64,000 nt of DNA from Vreelandella andesensis. Lineage in GTDB: Bacteria; Pseudomonadota; Gammaproteobacteria; Pseudomonadales; Halomonadaceae. Shown here piece by piece: positions 9,468 through 18,105 of the stretch. Location of the stretch: contig NZ_RZHG01000030.1 of NCBI RefSeq assembly GCF_003989795.1, positions 191,026 to 255,025 of the forward strand, written 5' to 3'. The position numbers and the translations under genes were made by a program. Positions within the stretch are counted from its first letter, which is position 1; the number at the start of each line of letters is the position of its first letter. Below the pieces are notes generated by a model. The model was not told the DNA's origin. It did not search any database and saw only the letters and a program-made list of their open reading frames with translations.

Positions 9468-9592
9468 GGTCACTCCTGTCGTCGATGATCATGTTTCAGT
9501 TTAGCAGTGACTGCTTAAAGCGGGCGGGGTTCCCTCCAGGATCAGAAACGCCCTAACAGAAAATTTCTATCAGAAATGCTACGTAATAAAGG

Positions 9593-10468
9593 CTACATAA
9601 GAAATGCCAGCAGCACCGGCAGATACACCAGGGCAAGCAGCGTAGAACAGAAAACGAGGCTGGCAACATACGCCGGTTCCCGCTGAGCACGTTGGGCGAA
9701 TAAGTAGTTAAATACCGCCACAGGCATGCACATTTGTAGTATCAGAATGCTTTGCGCCAATGGGGGCAGACCAATCCAGCCCGCGATTAACCACGCTGCC
9801 CCAGCCGCAAGGGGGATGCGAACCAGACTGAAACCGATACCGGAGCGCAGGCTTTTTACCTGGATGCTAGCGAGAGAGACACCGAGCGTGATCAGCATAA
9901 GCGGCACGGTGAAACCTGACATGAGGTCGACTGTATTGGCCAGCCAGGGGGGAAGTGATGTATCGGTTAACAGCAACGCCATGGAAATTAAAATGGCATA
10001 TACCGTGGGCGTTTTAAGGAGTGTTTTCGTAGGGCTTCCGTTGCTATTGAGAACGGCCCCTAAGGTGAACTGAAACAGCGATACCGTCACCATCACCGTA
10101 ATGCCGTAGGCAAACCCTGCGCTGCCAAAGGCATAAAGTACCACGGGTAGCCCCATATTGCCGGTGTTGGGGTACATCATCGGGGCGAGTAATACGCGCC
10201 AACTGCGGCGCAACAGTTTGGCTACCACAACGCTCGCTGCACCCATGGTGAGAATCACCATGGCCGTGGCAAACATCATTTGCCCAAAGCTATTGGCATC
10301 GATATTTGCCCCAGAAAGTGAGGCAAGTACCAGCGCTGGTGTGCCGATGTTAAACACTAAACGAGTAATAAAATCGACGGGGTAGGGATGCCCTAAGCGT
10401 ACCCACAAATATCCCAGACCAGCTCCGGCGAGTACCGGCGCCATGACGGCAAACAGTTCAGCGAGCAT
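9593..10468 (-). CDS. AEC (auxin efflux carrier) family transporter
   Basis: This integral membrane protein of about 291 residues has ten hydrophobic segments. The family signature appears as LVFNIGTPALVLASLSG near residues 38-54, and MMYPNTGNMGLPVVLYAFG near residue 98 carries the conserved Asn/Gly helix break. The ATG at 10468 is preferred because AAGGA lies 6 nt upstream; another ATG is two codons earlier. AEC carriers export or import small organic acids; the substrate is not predictable. Its gene follows the LysR-type regulator on the same strand, so the regulator may control it. Confidence 0.85.
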   Translation of the reverse strand: MLAELFAVMAPVLAGAGLGYLWVRLGHPYPVDFITRLVFNIGTPALVLASLSGANIDANSFGQMMFATAMVILTMGAASVVVAKLLRRSWRVLLAPMMYPNTGNMGLPVVLYAFGSAGFAYGITVMVTVSLFQFTLGAVLNSNGSPTKTLLKTPTVYAILISMALLLTDTSLPPWLANTVDLMSGFTVPLMLITLGVSLASIQVKSLRSGIGFSLVRIPLAAGAAWLIAGWIGLPPLAQSILILQMCMPVAVFNYLFAQRAQREPAYVASLVFCSTLLALVYLPVLLAFLM

Positions 10469-10537
10469 TAACATTCCTTGACGATTATTAGCGGCTCATT
10501 GTCGTTAATTAGGCCGCTAACTGGCAAGGTGAATTAC

Positions 10538-11461
10538 TTAATCAGCGTTAGCGGTGGAGTGACGGGCTTGCCATGCGGCGGGGACTTGCTCACGTAAAAA
10601 CTCAAGCAGTGCGTTAACCCGGCGCGAATGATGGCCGTAAGCGTACAGCATGGTGATCGGTAGTGGGGCGGGTTCCCAGCCAGGTAAGCAACGGACTAAA
10701 TCGCCGGGATGATGCTGCTCACGTTTTTCAACCACCCAATGGGGCAGTAGCCCAATACCTTGGCCATAGGCGATGGCATCAATTTGAAGCACGGTCAGAT
10801 CGACTCGAAACCGAGAGTGGGGAGCATTAAATAGAAAGTCATCGTGATGAGTATGATGTAGCAGCAGGCCACTAGACGCGCTATCAAGTAAATTAATCCA
10901 CGCATGTGCCGCTAATTCACTGGGATGCTGAGGGCAACCGGCGTTGGTAAGATAGCCGGGGTTGGCATAAAGGCCACGGCTCAAATGCCCTAAGCGCTCT
11001 TGGTTGAGACCGCATTCGTGCGTTGCCCCTAGCCAGATGTGCACACTGTTACTGTGCATGTTGGTGGGTGGAGATTCTCGGGTGTGAAGCGATAATTCTA
11101 CTTTGGGGTGGCGGGTAAGAAAGGCATCAGCGACGCTGGCCATCCAACCGCGAGCAAGAGCGCCATGTACTTCAAGGGTTACTTTCCCGCAGATCTCCTC
11201 ACGCAGTTCTGCTAACGCTTCCTGGCTATGTACTGCCATCGCCAGCAGTTCTGTGCAGTAGTTATGAAACAGCAGACCTGCTTCGGTTGGGATCATCCGA
11301 TTGGCTTGACGCCTGAGCAGTGGCTGCCCCAATCGTGCTACTAACTGGCTAATACGGCGGCTAAGCGTTGATTTAGCAAGCCCTAGCTTTTGTGCGCTGA
11401 GTGTCAGGCTGGCGGTGGTCATCACATCGGCAAAGGCGGCGAGTTCATCAAAATCGTACAT
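10538..11461 (-). CDS. LysR-type transcriptional regulator
   Basis: The start chosen (MYDFDELAAFADVM) gives about 307 residues and puts the helix-turn-helix (SLTLSAQKLGLAKSTLSRRISQLVARLG) near the usual position, residues 16-45. The remainder fits the LysR ligand-binding domain. A longer reading from 11503 adds 14 residues with no better ribosome-binding site. A Fur-box-like sequence lies just upstream, so the gene may be iron regulated. Its neighbours, a TonB receptor upstream and an AEC carrier downstream, are candidate targets. Confidence 0.88.
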   Translation of the reverse strand: MYDFDELAAFADVMTTASLTLSAQKLGLAKSTLSRRISQLVARLGQPLLRRQANRMIPTEAGLLFHNYCTELLAMAVHSQEALAELREEICGKVTLEVHGALARGWMASVADAFLTRHPKVELSLHTRESPPTNMHSNSVHIWLGATHECGLNQERLGHLSRGLYANPGYLTNAGCPQHPSELAAHAWINLLDSASSGLLLHHTHHDDFLFNAPHSRFRVDLTVLQIDAIAYGQGIGLLPHWVVEKREQHHPGDLVRCLPGWEPAPLPITMLYAYGHHSRRVNALLEFLREQVPAAWQARHSTANAD

Positions 11462-11507
11462 GGTCGTGGCCACTGGGCAACAATTGAAACGCGATTGTGC
11501 CATCTAA

Positions 11508-11534
11508 TGATGTTAATGAAAATAATTATCATTT
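11508..11534 (-). promoter_or_regulatory. Fur-box-like sequence upstream of the LysR gene
   Basis: The minus strand reads AATGATAATTATTTTCATTA, close to the AATGATAATCATTATC part of the Fur consensus. It lies between the TonB receptor stop and the LysR start, the position of an operator for the LysR gene. Confidence 0.5.
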
Positions 11535-11611
11535 GTTTTTGTCGTTAGCTCAAAGGCCAAGGCAGCAAGTTTTCATTGAAACCGTAACGCCAATCTACTC
11601 GCTAGCAGCGT

Positions 11612-13744
11612 TTAGAACTCGTAGCGCGCTGAGAGCCACAGGCGACGGCCTTCTTCACTGTTGGCATACACATTGCCAAAGCGAGCGCCATCACCATAAG
11701 CACGATAATCAACAAAGTCGTTATCGAACAAGTTGTAGAGAGTGGCACTCACGTTAAATTGCTCAGTAAATGCGTAGCTGCCGCCTAAGTGGAACAGCGA
11801 ATAGGCTTTAAAGTCGCCCAGGTCATCGAAAGAGGGGGCGCCTCTAACGCTTTCACGGTTACGATAACGCTCACTGCGATACTCGGCGGAAAGCCAAGTG
11901 TCCAGCTGGGGCGTGGCTTGCCAGCGCAGCGTGGCATTAAACGCATGCTTCGGCGTATCAGTGAGCGGCTCGCCACGATTGTTGCCGCTTTTTTGCTTGC
12001 TATCGGTGTAGGTGTAGTTGGCCGATAAACGCCAATCAGGCGTGAACTGGTAGCTCGTAGAAAGCTCGACACCTTGGGTGACGGCTTCATCAATATTGAT
12101 GTCTTGGCTATAGACGCCGTCAGGTACGAGCGGATTGTTCTCAACAATAATGTCGTTGCCGCTGGCTATCTTGTCGTCGAACTCGTTATAGAACAGCGTC
12201 GCGCTAGCGGTGAAGCCTGCCTGGTTATCGTAATGTGTACCAATTTCACTGCTGGTACTGGTTTCTGGCTCTAGGTCTGGGTTACCAATCGTCAGTATGG
12301 TGCCCTGGCCCGTGACGCCATTAATGCCTGCATGCAGCGCATTAAGCGAGGGCGTTTTGTAGCCTCGGCTAACGCCGCCTTTGAGCGTCCAGTTGGGGGT
12401 TGTGTTCCACACCAAATAGCTACGCGGGCTGAACTGGCTGCCAAAAGCATCATGGTGATCGTAGCGGCCGCCAAGCGTTAGCGCCAAATCGTCGCGCAGC
12501 ATCCACTCATCTTCCGCAAAGAGCGACCATGTCGTTTGCTCGAAGGTTTCGTTTGCCAACCCGTCATCGAGCTCTGCATCCCACCACTGCAAGCCCACTG
12601 TGGTGATGTGGTCGCCTAACGGCATGACATATTTGTTATCTAACACGGTATTCGTGGTTTCAAGCTCCCGGGGGGCACCGCCCACAATGCCTGGGAAACC
12701 GTCATAAGCGACACCGATTTCACCGGGAATCGTGCGGCCGTTGGTTTCCGTGGTGTTACGCATTAGACTGGATTCGAGCGTGCCTGATGCGAAGCGTCCA
12801 GTGTGGCCAATAGCAATCTGTTGACGCTCAAATCGCAACTCGTCGGCGTAGCCATTCGCGACACCTGGATCTGGTGAACAGCTACGGGTACGGCCGTCCA
12901 ACGTGCCGAGTTGGCATTCATCGTTGTTGTAGCGCTGCCGATTAACTTCACCATCTACCCAAAGGTCATGATCGGTGTTTGGCGTCCAGGTTAATTTACC
13001 GCCGAGATTATAGACATCGCCCTCTACCGGGCTGGGGCCACGCTGGCTAACCTCGATTAGGTTTCCGTCGCTATCGGTGTAAGTCAGTTCTGATGTATCA
13101 CGCTTATACAAACGGCCACGAATCTGAATACCAAGCGTATCTTGAATAAGCGGGCCGCTGGTATAAAGATTGATTTCACGTCGATCACCGAAATCACGAT
13201 CTTCATTGAAGGTGTTTTCAATTCCCACGGAACCAACCCACTCACGGTCTACTCGGCGGGTAATGATGTTGATGACCCCGCCCATCGCGTCAGAGCCATA
13301 GAGCGTCGACATGGGGCCGCGAATCACTTCGATATGTTCAATACTGGAAATCGGCGGGAAAAAACGGGTGGAGGTTTCGCCAAAACCGTTAGGCGTAACG
13401 CTGCCAGCAGCATTCTGTCGGCGGCCATTGATCAGGATAAGAGTGTAATCGCTGGGCATCCCACGAATGCTGATATTGCTGCCACCGGTTTTGCCAACCG
13501 CCCCACCAACATCGACACCCTCTACATCACGCAACGCATCCGCCACGCTGGTAATGCGTTGGCGCTCAAGTGCTTCACGCGTTACAACGGAAATGCTAGC
13601 GGGGGCATCCACCATTGCCTGCTCAAAGCCACTGGCCGATACAACAATACTATCCAGTTGTTCAGACGCTTGAGCATAAGCTGCAGTGGCAGTAACGCAA
13701 AGAGCGACGGCGCTGGCTAAGGCGTTGCGAGTAAAGCGTGACAT
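11612..13744 (-). CDS. TonB-dependent outer-membrane receptor, probably for a catecholate siderophore
   Basis: This 710-residue receptor has a signal peptide ending in AYAQA and then a TonB box-like segment QLDSIVVSASG. The plug domain (about residues 40-160) contains SNISIRGMPSDYTLILINGRR and IEVIRGPMSTLYGSDAMGGVINIIT. The rest forms a 22-strand barrel ending in the terminal aromatic LSARYEF. The plug resembles the FepA/IrgA/CirA group, which takes up ferric catecholates using the TonB-ExbBD proton-motive machinery. A duplicated Fur-box-like operator sits at its promoter, which supports iron regulation. The ligand itself is inferred. Confidence 0.88.
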   Translation of the reverse strand: MSRFTRNALASAVALCVTATAAYAQASEQLDSIVVSASGFEQAMVDAPASISVVTREALERQRITSVADALRDVEGVDVGGAVGKTGGSNISIRGMPSDYTLILINGRRQNAAGSVTPNGFGETSTRFFPPISSIEHIEVIRGPMSTLYGSDAMGGVINIITRRVDREWVGSVGIENTFNEDRDFGDRREINLYTSGPLIQDTLGIQIRGRLYKRDTSELTYTDSDGNLIEVSQRGPSPVEGDVYNLGGKLTWTPNTDHDLWVDGEVNRQRYNNDECQLGTLDGRTRSCSPDPGVANGYADELRFERQQIAIGHTGRFASGTLESSLMRNTTETNGRTIPGEIGVAYDGFPGIVGGAPRELETTNTVLDNKYVMPLGDHITTVGLQWWDAELDDGLANETFEQTTWSLFAEDEWMLRDDLALTLGGRYDHHDAFGSQFSPRSYLVWNTTPNWTLKGGVSRGYKTPSLNALHAGINGVTGQGTILTIGNPDLEPETSTSSEIGTHYDNQAGFTASATLFYNEFDDKIASGNDIIVENNPLVPDGVYSQDINIDEAVTQGVELSTSYQFTPDWRLSANYTYTDSKQKSGNNRGEPLTDTPKHAFNATLRWQATPQLDTWLSAEYRSERYRNRESVRGAPSFDDLGDFKAYSLFHLGGSYAFTEQFNVSATLYNLFDNDFVDYRAYGDGARFGNVYANSEEGRRLWLSARYEF

Positions 13745-13765
13745 GGTGATCCTCTGAGATAAAAC

Positions 13766-13807
13766 TTGTTTGCTAATGAAAATTGTTTGCTAATGAAAAT
13801 TGTTATC
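13766..13807 (-). promoter_or_regulatory. Tandem 17-bp repeat with Fur-box character before the TonB receptor
   Basis: A 17-bp sequence, TTGTTTGCTAATGAAAA, occurs twice back to back (13766-13782 and 13783-13799) and is followed by TTGTTATC. The last 19 bases (13789-13807), read on the minus strand, match the 19-bp Fur consensus at 14 positions by hand count. The block starts about 20 bases upstream of the receptor's ATG. Confidence 0.65.
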
Positions 13808-14137
13808 AAGAGAGGTGGTGATTTTAAGAAGAAAAGTTCCTATGTGCGAGTTTGTTTCATCGAACATTGTGTTGCTTAATCTCGAACAAGATTGCGTGAA
13901 AAAGTGATGGTGTTGCATGATCTCGCTAGTGCCTGTCGCTATTCAGACAACTTAATTGCTATCTATGGTGATCATTCGCGATAGGCAAATCATTACTCAG
14001 GGCGCGCCGGCTGAGGTGGTTACACGCTACTGCTAGCCCCCGACACCAAAAGCCCGCTGCTAGCGAACGTTCGCTGAGTGGCGTAGCCTGCTTAACCTCG
14101 CTCAGATGTATAACGTAACAATCGAAAAGGTACCGAT
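13808..14137. other. Divergent spacer between the TonB receptor and the ABC exporter
   Basis: No convincing gene is present; a 63-codon minus-strand frame crossing the exporter start lacks a ribosome-binding site and family features. A short inverted repeat (AATCT-N6-AGATT near 13878) is the only local symmetry noted. AAGG lies ahead of the exporter's GTG. Confidence 0.35.
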
Positions 14138-15991
14138 GTGGCTTCTTCAACGCCTCGTTCTCACGCTGAATCTTCAGAAAATACAGGCGCTCACAGCCAA
14201 AGTTTTCAAGCGCTCGTCAGGCTGCTGCGTTACGCAAAAGGCTATCGACGGCGGATAGCTGCGGCTACTGCCTGCTCCATTATCAACAAGCTGTTTGATA
14301 TCGCTCCGGAAATTCTGATCGGTGTGGCGATTGACGTGGTGGTGAACCAGGAAAACAGCTTTGTCGCGCGCTTGGGGTTTGAGTCTCCTCAGGAGCAGAT
14401 CACTATTCTTGCGGTGCTGACGTTCTTTATTTGGGCAGGGGAATCGCTGTTCGAGTACCTGTTCCAAATCCTTTGGCGCAACCTTGCTCAGCGGTTGCAG
14501 GCCGATATGCGCCAAGACACCTACGAGCATGCCCAGCGGCTGGACATGGCGTTTTTCGAATCGAAAAGCTCCGGCCAGCTCGTTGCTACCATGAATGACG
14601 ATGTTAACCAGTTGGAGCGCTTTCTGGACGGCGGTGCCAATGCATTGATTCAAGTCGGCGTAACGGTGGTGGCAGTGGGGGCAGTGTTCTTTGTGCTGTC
14701 ACCGCTGATTGCACTACTAGCGTTTACCCCTATTCCGCTGATCATCTGGGGGGCGTTTTTCTTCCAGCGCAAGGCAGGGCCGCTGTATAGCGATGTGCGC
14801 GAAAAAGTCGGTGATTTGGCCAGCCGACTTTCAAACAACCTGAGCGGCATTGCCACTATTAAAAGCTTCACCAGCGAAACGCGGGAAGCCGAGCGGCTGC
14901 GTGATGCCAGCGAAGCCTATGTGGAAGCCAATCGCCGCGCGATCCAGGTGAGTTCCGCCTTTATTCCAGTCATTCGCATGGCGATTTTGGCGGGGTTCCT
15001 GGCGACCTTTACCGTTGGGGGCATGATGGCGCTGAACGGCGACTTAAACGTAGGGGCTTACGGGGTATTGGTTTTCCTGACTCAGCGTTTGTTGTGGCCG
15101 CTCACTGGTTTAGCCCAAGTGATCGATCTGTTCGAGCGGGCAATGGCCAGTACCAAGCGAATTCTTGACCTGCTGGAAGTGCCGATAACTGTAAAAGACG
15201 ACAGCACGACGCCACTGACTGCGCCAGTGAAAGGCGAAGTGCGTTTTGAAGCGGTGAGCTTTCTTTATCCCTCTAGCCAAGTGGGGGTGAGAGGCGTTGA
15301 TCTGCATGTGCCTGCAGGCAATACCTTAGCGCTGGTAGGCGCCACTGGCTCCGGTAAATCGACCCTGATTAAGCTACTGCTGCGTTTCTACGACCCAGTC
15401 AGCGGCCGTGTGTTGGTTGACGGCCAGCCGATTACAGAGGTCAGCATGCACTCGCTGCGCCAAGCGATTGGCCTCGTTAGCCAGGACGTTTACCTATTTG
15501 AAGGCAGCATCCGTGACAACATCACCTACGGCAACCCCGATGCCTCGGAAACCGAGATCATTGATGCTGCTAAAACAGCCGAAGCCTGGAGCTTTATTGA
15601 AACGCTGCCTCAAGGGCTGGAAACGCCGGTCGGCGAGCGGGGCGTTCGGCTTTCTGGGGGCCAGCGCCAGCGGCTCTCGCTGGCCAGGGCATTGCTTAAA
15701 GATCCGCCGATTCTGGTGCTGGATGAAGCCACCAGCGCGGTGGATAACGAAACCGAAGCGGCCATTCAGCGTTCACTAAAGCGTATCGCCCACGGCCGTA
15801 CGGTGATTATGATTGCCCACCGGCTTTCGACCATTGTGCATGCCGATGAAATCGTGGTGATTGAGCAAGGCCACGTTGCTGAGCGAGGCAACCACTCAAG
15901 CCTGCTGGCGGCCAACGGCCACTATGCTGCTCAGTGGCGGGTGCAAACCGGTGCCGCCCAGGCAGGCGATGTGGAAACACTCAGCCACTGA
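14138..15991 (+). CDS. ABC exporter, fused membrane and ATPase domains
   Basis: This 617-residue half-transporter has six membrane helices over about residues 30-325, then a nucleotide-binding domain with Walker A GATGSGKST near residue 404, signature LSGGQRQRLSLARAL, Walker B ILVLDEATSAVD and the H-loop His in IAHRLSTI. It belongs to the type IV exporter family (MsbA-like lipid, drug or peptide exporters), which work as dimers. GTG is the start. It is divergent from a Fur-controlled receptor, so export of a siderophore or related compound is possible but not shown. Confidence 0.9.
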   Translation: MASSTPRSHAESSENTGAHSQSFQALVRLLRYAKGYRRRIAAATACSIINKLFDIAPEILIGVAIDVVVNQENSFVARLGFESPQEQITILAVLTFFIWAGESLFEYLFQILWRNLAQRLQADMRQDTYEHAQRLDMAFFESKSSGQLVATMNDDVNQLERFLDGGANALIQVGVTVVAVGAVFFVLSPLIALLAFTPIPLIIWGAFFFQRKAGPLYSDVREKVGDLASRLSNNLSGIATIKSFTSETREAERLRDASEAYVEANRRAIQVSSAFIPVIRMAILAGFLATFTVGGMMALNGDLNVGAYGVLVFLTQRLLWPLTGLAQVIDLFERAMASTKRILDLLEVPITVKDDSTTPLTAPVKGEVRFEAVSFLYPSSQVGVRGVDLHVPAGNTLALVGATGSGKSTLIKLLLRFYDPVSGRVLVDGQPITEVSMHSLRQAIGLVSQDVYLFEGSIRDNITYGNPDASETEIIDAAKTAEAWSFIETLPQGLETPVGERGVRLSGGQRQRLSLARALLKDPPILVLDEATSAVDNETEAAIQRSLKRIAHGRTVIMIAHRLSTIVHADEIVVIEQGHVAERGNHSSLLAANGHYAAQWRVQTGAAQAGDVETLSH

Positions 15992-16013
15992 GATGGGCGT
16001 GATTGACAGCGTG

Positions 16014-16589
16014 CTAGCGGTTCACCAGAAGGGCATTCAAGGTGACGGGCACATGCTCGTCGATCTCCTGATAACCTAGTAACGACAGCACGGTTCGCAC
16101 CGTGCTGTTGGCCATCAGTGCTCGGCCATCCATCGCCATGGGTTCGGCGTGAGTAACGCGCACCTCGTTTAACCCTTCCCGAGTAAAGCGCAGGGGCACC
16201 GACTCTTCTTGGCTGATCAAATCGGTTTGCACTCGAAAGGTCAGTGTTTCCACTATAGATTCACCCATATCCAAACCATCCAATCGCTCCGGCGGCATTT
16301 GCGCGACCAGCGTAACTAGCGTGGTATTGGCCAGCAAACCTACCCACGGCGGCAAATCACCAAAACGGGTAAGTAAATCGGTCTGGCTCAGGCGCAACGG
16401 CAGGCGTAGGGTGCCATCGTCAGAAATATCACCCTGCAGATTATTCACCTGATGATGATGAGTTTGCGGGGTATCGCCATCTAATTGTGTAATGGATGCC
16501 TGCACCTGCGACTGGCCAGGGTCCAACTGCCAATCCGCATGAACCGGTGCCGCTAACAACAGCGGGATAAGAGCAATCAAAGCTTTCAC
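16014..16589 (-). CDS. Secreted YceI-like protein
   Basis: The product has about 191 residues. The GTG at 16589 is preferred because GAGGAG lies 7 nt upstream and it starts a textbook signal peptide (KALIALIPLLLAAPVHA, cleavage before DWQ). The mature protein begins WQLDPGQSQVQASITQLDG and continues with alternating strands typical of YceI lipocalin-like barrels that hold isoprenoid or amphipathic ligands. Overall similarity to YceI is inferred by pattern and is moderate. It lies between the ABC exporter (convergent) and the tRNA used by the prophage. Confidence 0.6.
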   Translation of the reverse strand: MKALIALIPLLLAAPVHADWQLDPGQSQVQASITQLDGDTPQTHHHQVNNLQGDISDDGTLRLPLRLSQTDLLTRFGDLPPWVGLLANTTLVTLVAQMPPERLDGLDMGESIVETLTFRVQTDLISQEESVPLRFTREGLNEVRVTHAEPMAMDGRALMANSTVRTVLSLLGYQEIDEHVPVTLNALLVNR

Positions 16590-16731
16590 AGCGCGTCTCC
16601 TCAATAGGAACTCTCTAGCAGACCCCAGGGTTTTCAATAAGTGCCCCTAAAAAAATTCCACTATCACCACAAGATAGCGTGACAAGGGGTAGCCTCGCCC
16701 GAACACATTCGCTATTATATGCACGCTTTTC

Positions 16732-16808
16732 GGGCCTATAGCTCAGTTGGTCAGAGCAGGGGACTCATAATCCCTTGGTCGTAGGTTCAAGTCCTACTGG
16801 GCCCACCA
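16732..16808 (+). tRNA. tRNA with CAU anticodon, probably tRNA-Ile2
   Basis: The 77 bases fold into a full cloverleaf with acceptor GGGCCTA/TGGGCCC, D arm AGCTCAGTTGGTCAGAGC, anticodon loop ACTCATAATC on a GGGGA/TCCC stem, T arm GTAGGTTCAAGTCCTAC and an encoded CCA. The anticodon CAU fits elongator Met or Ile2. The variable region TTGGTCG and the arm sequence are much closer to bacterial tRNA-Ile2 (whose C is modified to lysidine) than to elongator tRNA-Met. The 3' half is the attachment site of the prophage; integration leaves the tRNA intact at this end. A TATTAT at 16713-16718 may be its -10. Confidence 0.9.
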
Positions 16809-16812
16809 TCTT
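16763..16812 (+). repeat. attL core, 50-bp direct repeat in the tRNA 3' half
   Basis: The sequence from the anticodon loop to four bases past the CCA is repeated without mismatch at 59771-59820. It marks the left end of the prophage and restores the tRNA after integration. Confidence 0.95.
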
Positions 16813-16824
16813 TTCCTTTCTATT

Positions 16825-17856
16825 TCATCGCTTTATCAACTTCAGTCCCTTGCTTGCCTCTGCTGTGGTCGCGTTTTGGTCGCATATGCGCGGGAGCTTA
16901 TCTTGTATTCCGTCTAGCTTGGCGTCGAAGAAATGCGCGTAGCGACTCGTTACCGTTAAGCTGCTGTGCCCAAGTAGTGCTTGAACCGTAGTCATTGTTT
17001 CGCCCGCATTTGCTAGAATGGAAGCGTAGGTGTGGCGTAGGTCGTGAAAGCGCAGGTCTGGCCTTCCAATAATAGCCCTAGCTTTCTCAAAACTATTCCT
17101 CAGTCGCGTGTCAGTCGTTGGGAAGGGTAACTCTGCCAAAAGCCCCATCGCTTCGTCTGGCACCGGCACCACTCGCGCCTTGCCGTTCTTAGTCTGGTTT
17201 GGTCGCAGCACAATGCGACCATCCTGAATGTTGCTAGGCACTAGGCTAAGCAACTCGCCCCGCCTCAACCCTGTTAGGCACGCCATTACCACCAGCCGCC
17301 TATCAACCTCCCTGTGATCCGGTATAGCTGCCACTAGCGCCCTGATTTCATCCTCACTCAGATAGACGTGCCGCGCATTGCGTGGCATAGGCTTACGCAG
17401 TTTTGCATCCAGAGGTCTGTCTATCCAATCCCATTCCCGATACGCCAGCGACAACACCCGCTTAACGACTTGGGTGCGGTTGTTGATCGTGCTCTGCGAC
17501 TTGCCCGACGCCTTCACCTCTTTCTGCATACGCCTTGCCGCGTCCAGCGTTTCTTGACCAATCAGCACACCAGGGGCGTGGTACTCAAACCATCGCGCTA
17601 CCCACTGAATACTATTGGCTTGGCTGGACACGTCGTATTCCTCAACCCAGCGTGCCAACCCTTCCATAAATGATCGGCGTTCTTGCCGTCCCATCGTGCC
17701 GTTAAACTCAGCCTCAATTAATTCCGCGTGACGCCTCGCAGCGTACTCGCGGGCTTGCTTTTCCGCTTCAAAAGTCCGCTGATGACGTTTGCCGTTACTG
17801 GTTTCTGTGACGACCCAAACGCCTCGCGCTTCTCGGTATCGTGTCGTGACTCCCAT
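16825..17856 (-). CDS. Prophage integrase, tyrosine recombinase
   Basis: The ATG at 17856 is chosen since GAGGAAAGG lies just before it, giving about 343 residues. An N-terminal arm-binding region is followed by a core-binding segment and a catalytic domain with Arg in TGLRRGELL, HDLRHTYAS (His-x-x-Arg), LLGHSSL (His) and the nucleophile Tyr in TSRYAHFF. It catalyses integration into the adjacent tRNA. Its stop is about 13 bases from the attL core. The end of the gene contains one of the putative arm-type repeats (16866-16884). The 5' end overlaps the preceding excisionase-like gene by nearly 140 bp. Confidence 0.95.
   Translation of the reverse strand: MGVTTRYREARGVWVVTETSNGKRHQRTFEAEKQAREYAARRHAELIEAEFNGTMGRQERRSFMEGLARWVEEYDVSSQANSIQWVARWFEYHAPGVLIGQETLDAARRMQKEVKASGKSQSTINNRTQVVKRVLSLAYREWDWIDRPLDAKLRKPMPRNARHVYLSEDEIRALVAAIPDHREVDRRLVVMACLTGLRRGELLSLVPSNIQDGRIVLRPNQTKNGKARVVPVPDEAMGLLAELPFPTTDTRLRNSFEKARAIIGRPDLRFHDLRHTYASILANAGETMTTVQALLGHSSLTVTSRYAHFFDAKLDGIQDKLPRICDQNATTAEASKGLKLIKR
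16866..16884 (+). repeat. Putative arm-type integrase site, left
   Basis: Two TGGTCGC octamers, 11 bp apart, form a 19-bp block that matches 17 of 19 positions at 59658-59676 near the other end of the prophage. Paired, equally spaced short repeats on both sides of att cores are typical of integrase arm-binding sites. Confidence 0.55.
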
Positions 17857-18038
17857 AACCTTTCCTCTTTTTGAGAGCCGCGCTTGCATCTATCAATGTA
17901 TGCCAGCACGGCGTCACGCTCAAATCTTACATTGCCCTCAATAGCGACATAGCCAATTACGTCTTTTAGCGCATAGGCTTTGCGGGTGCTGACAGACAGC
18001 ATCTTTGCCACGTCGTCAGGCTTTAATAGTGGCTGCAT
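17718..18038 (-). CDS. Excisionase/AlpA-like DNA-binding protein
   Basis: The 106-residue product from the ATG at 18038 begins with a MerR/AlpA-type helix-turn-helix (LLKPDDVAKMLSVSTRKAYALKDVIGYVAIEGNVRFERDAVLAYIDR), a layout common to recombination directionality factors. A longer reading to 18131 would run through a terminator and is rejected. The C-terminal 45 residues share DNA with the integrase gene in another frame. Position next to integrase supports a role in excision, but this is inferred. Confidence 0.7.
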   Translation of the reverse strand: MQPLLKPDDVAKMLSVSTRKAYALKDVIGYVAIEGNVRFERDAVLAYIDRCKRGSQKEERLWESRHDTEKREAFGSSQKPVTANVISGLLKRKSKPASTLRGVTRN

Positions 18039-18051
18039 AAAAACCCCAGGC

Positions 18052-18080
18052 AAAATAAAACCGCCATCTGGCGGAAGTTT
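18052..18080 (-). terminator. Intrinsic terminator between the GIY-YIG gene and the excisionase gene
   Basis: CCGCCA/TGGCGG stem with a two-base loop, followed on the minus strand by TTTTATTTT. It lies inside the leftward operon, ahead of the excisionase and integrase genes. Confidence 0.75.
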
Positions 18081-18105
18081 TAAATAAAGCGAGCTTTCTG
18101 CTGGG

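Noticed and set aside
13142..13720. 192-codon plus-strand ORF
   Set aside because: Antisense to the TonB receptor, whose reading has clear domain evidence.
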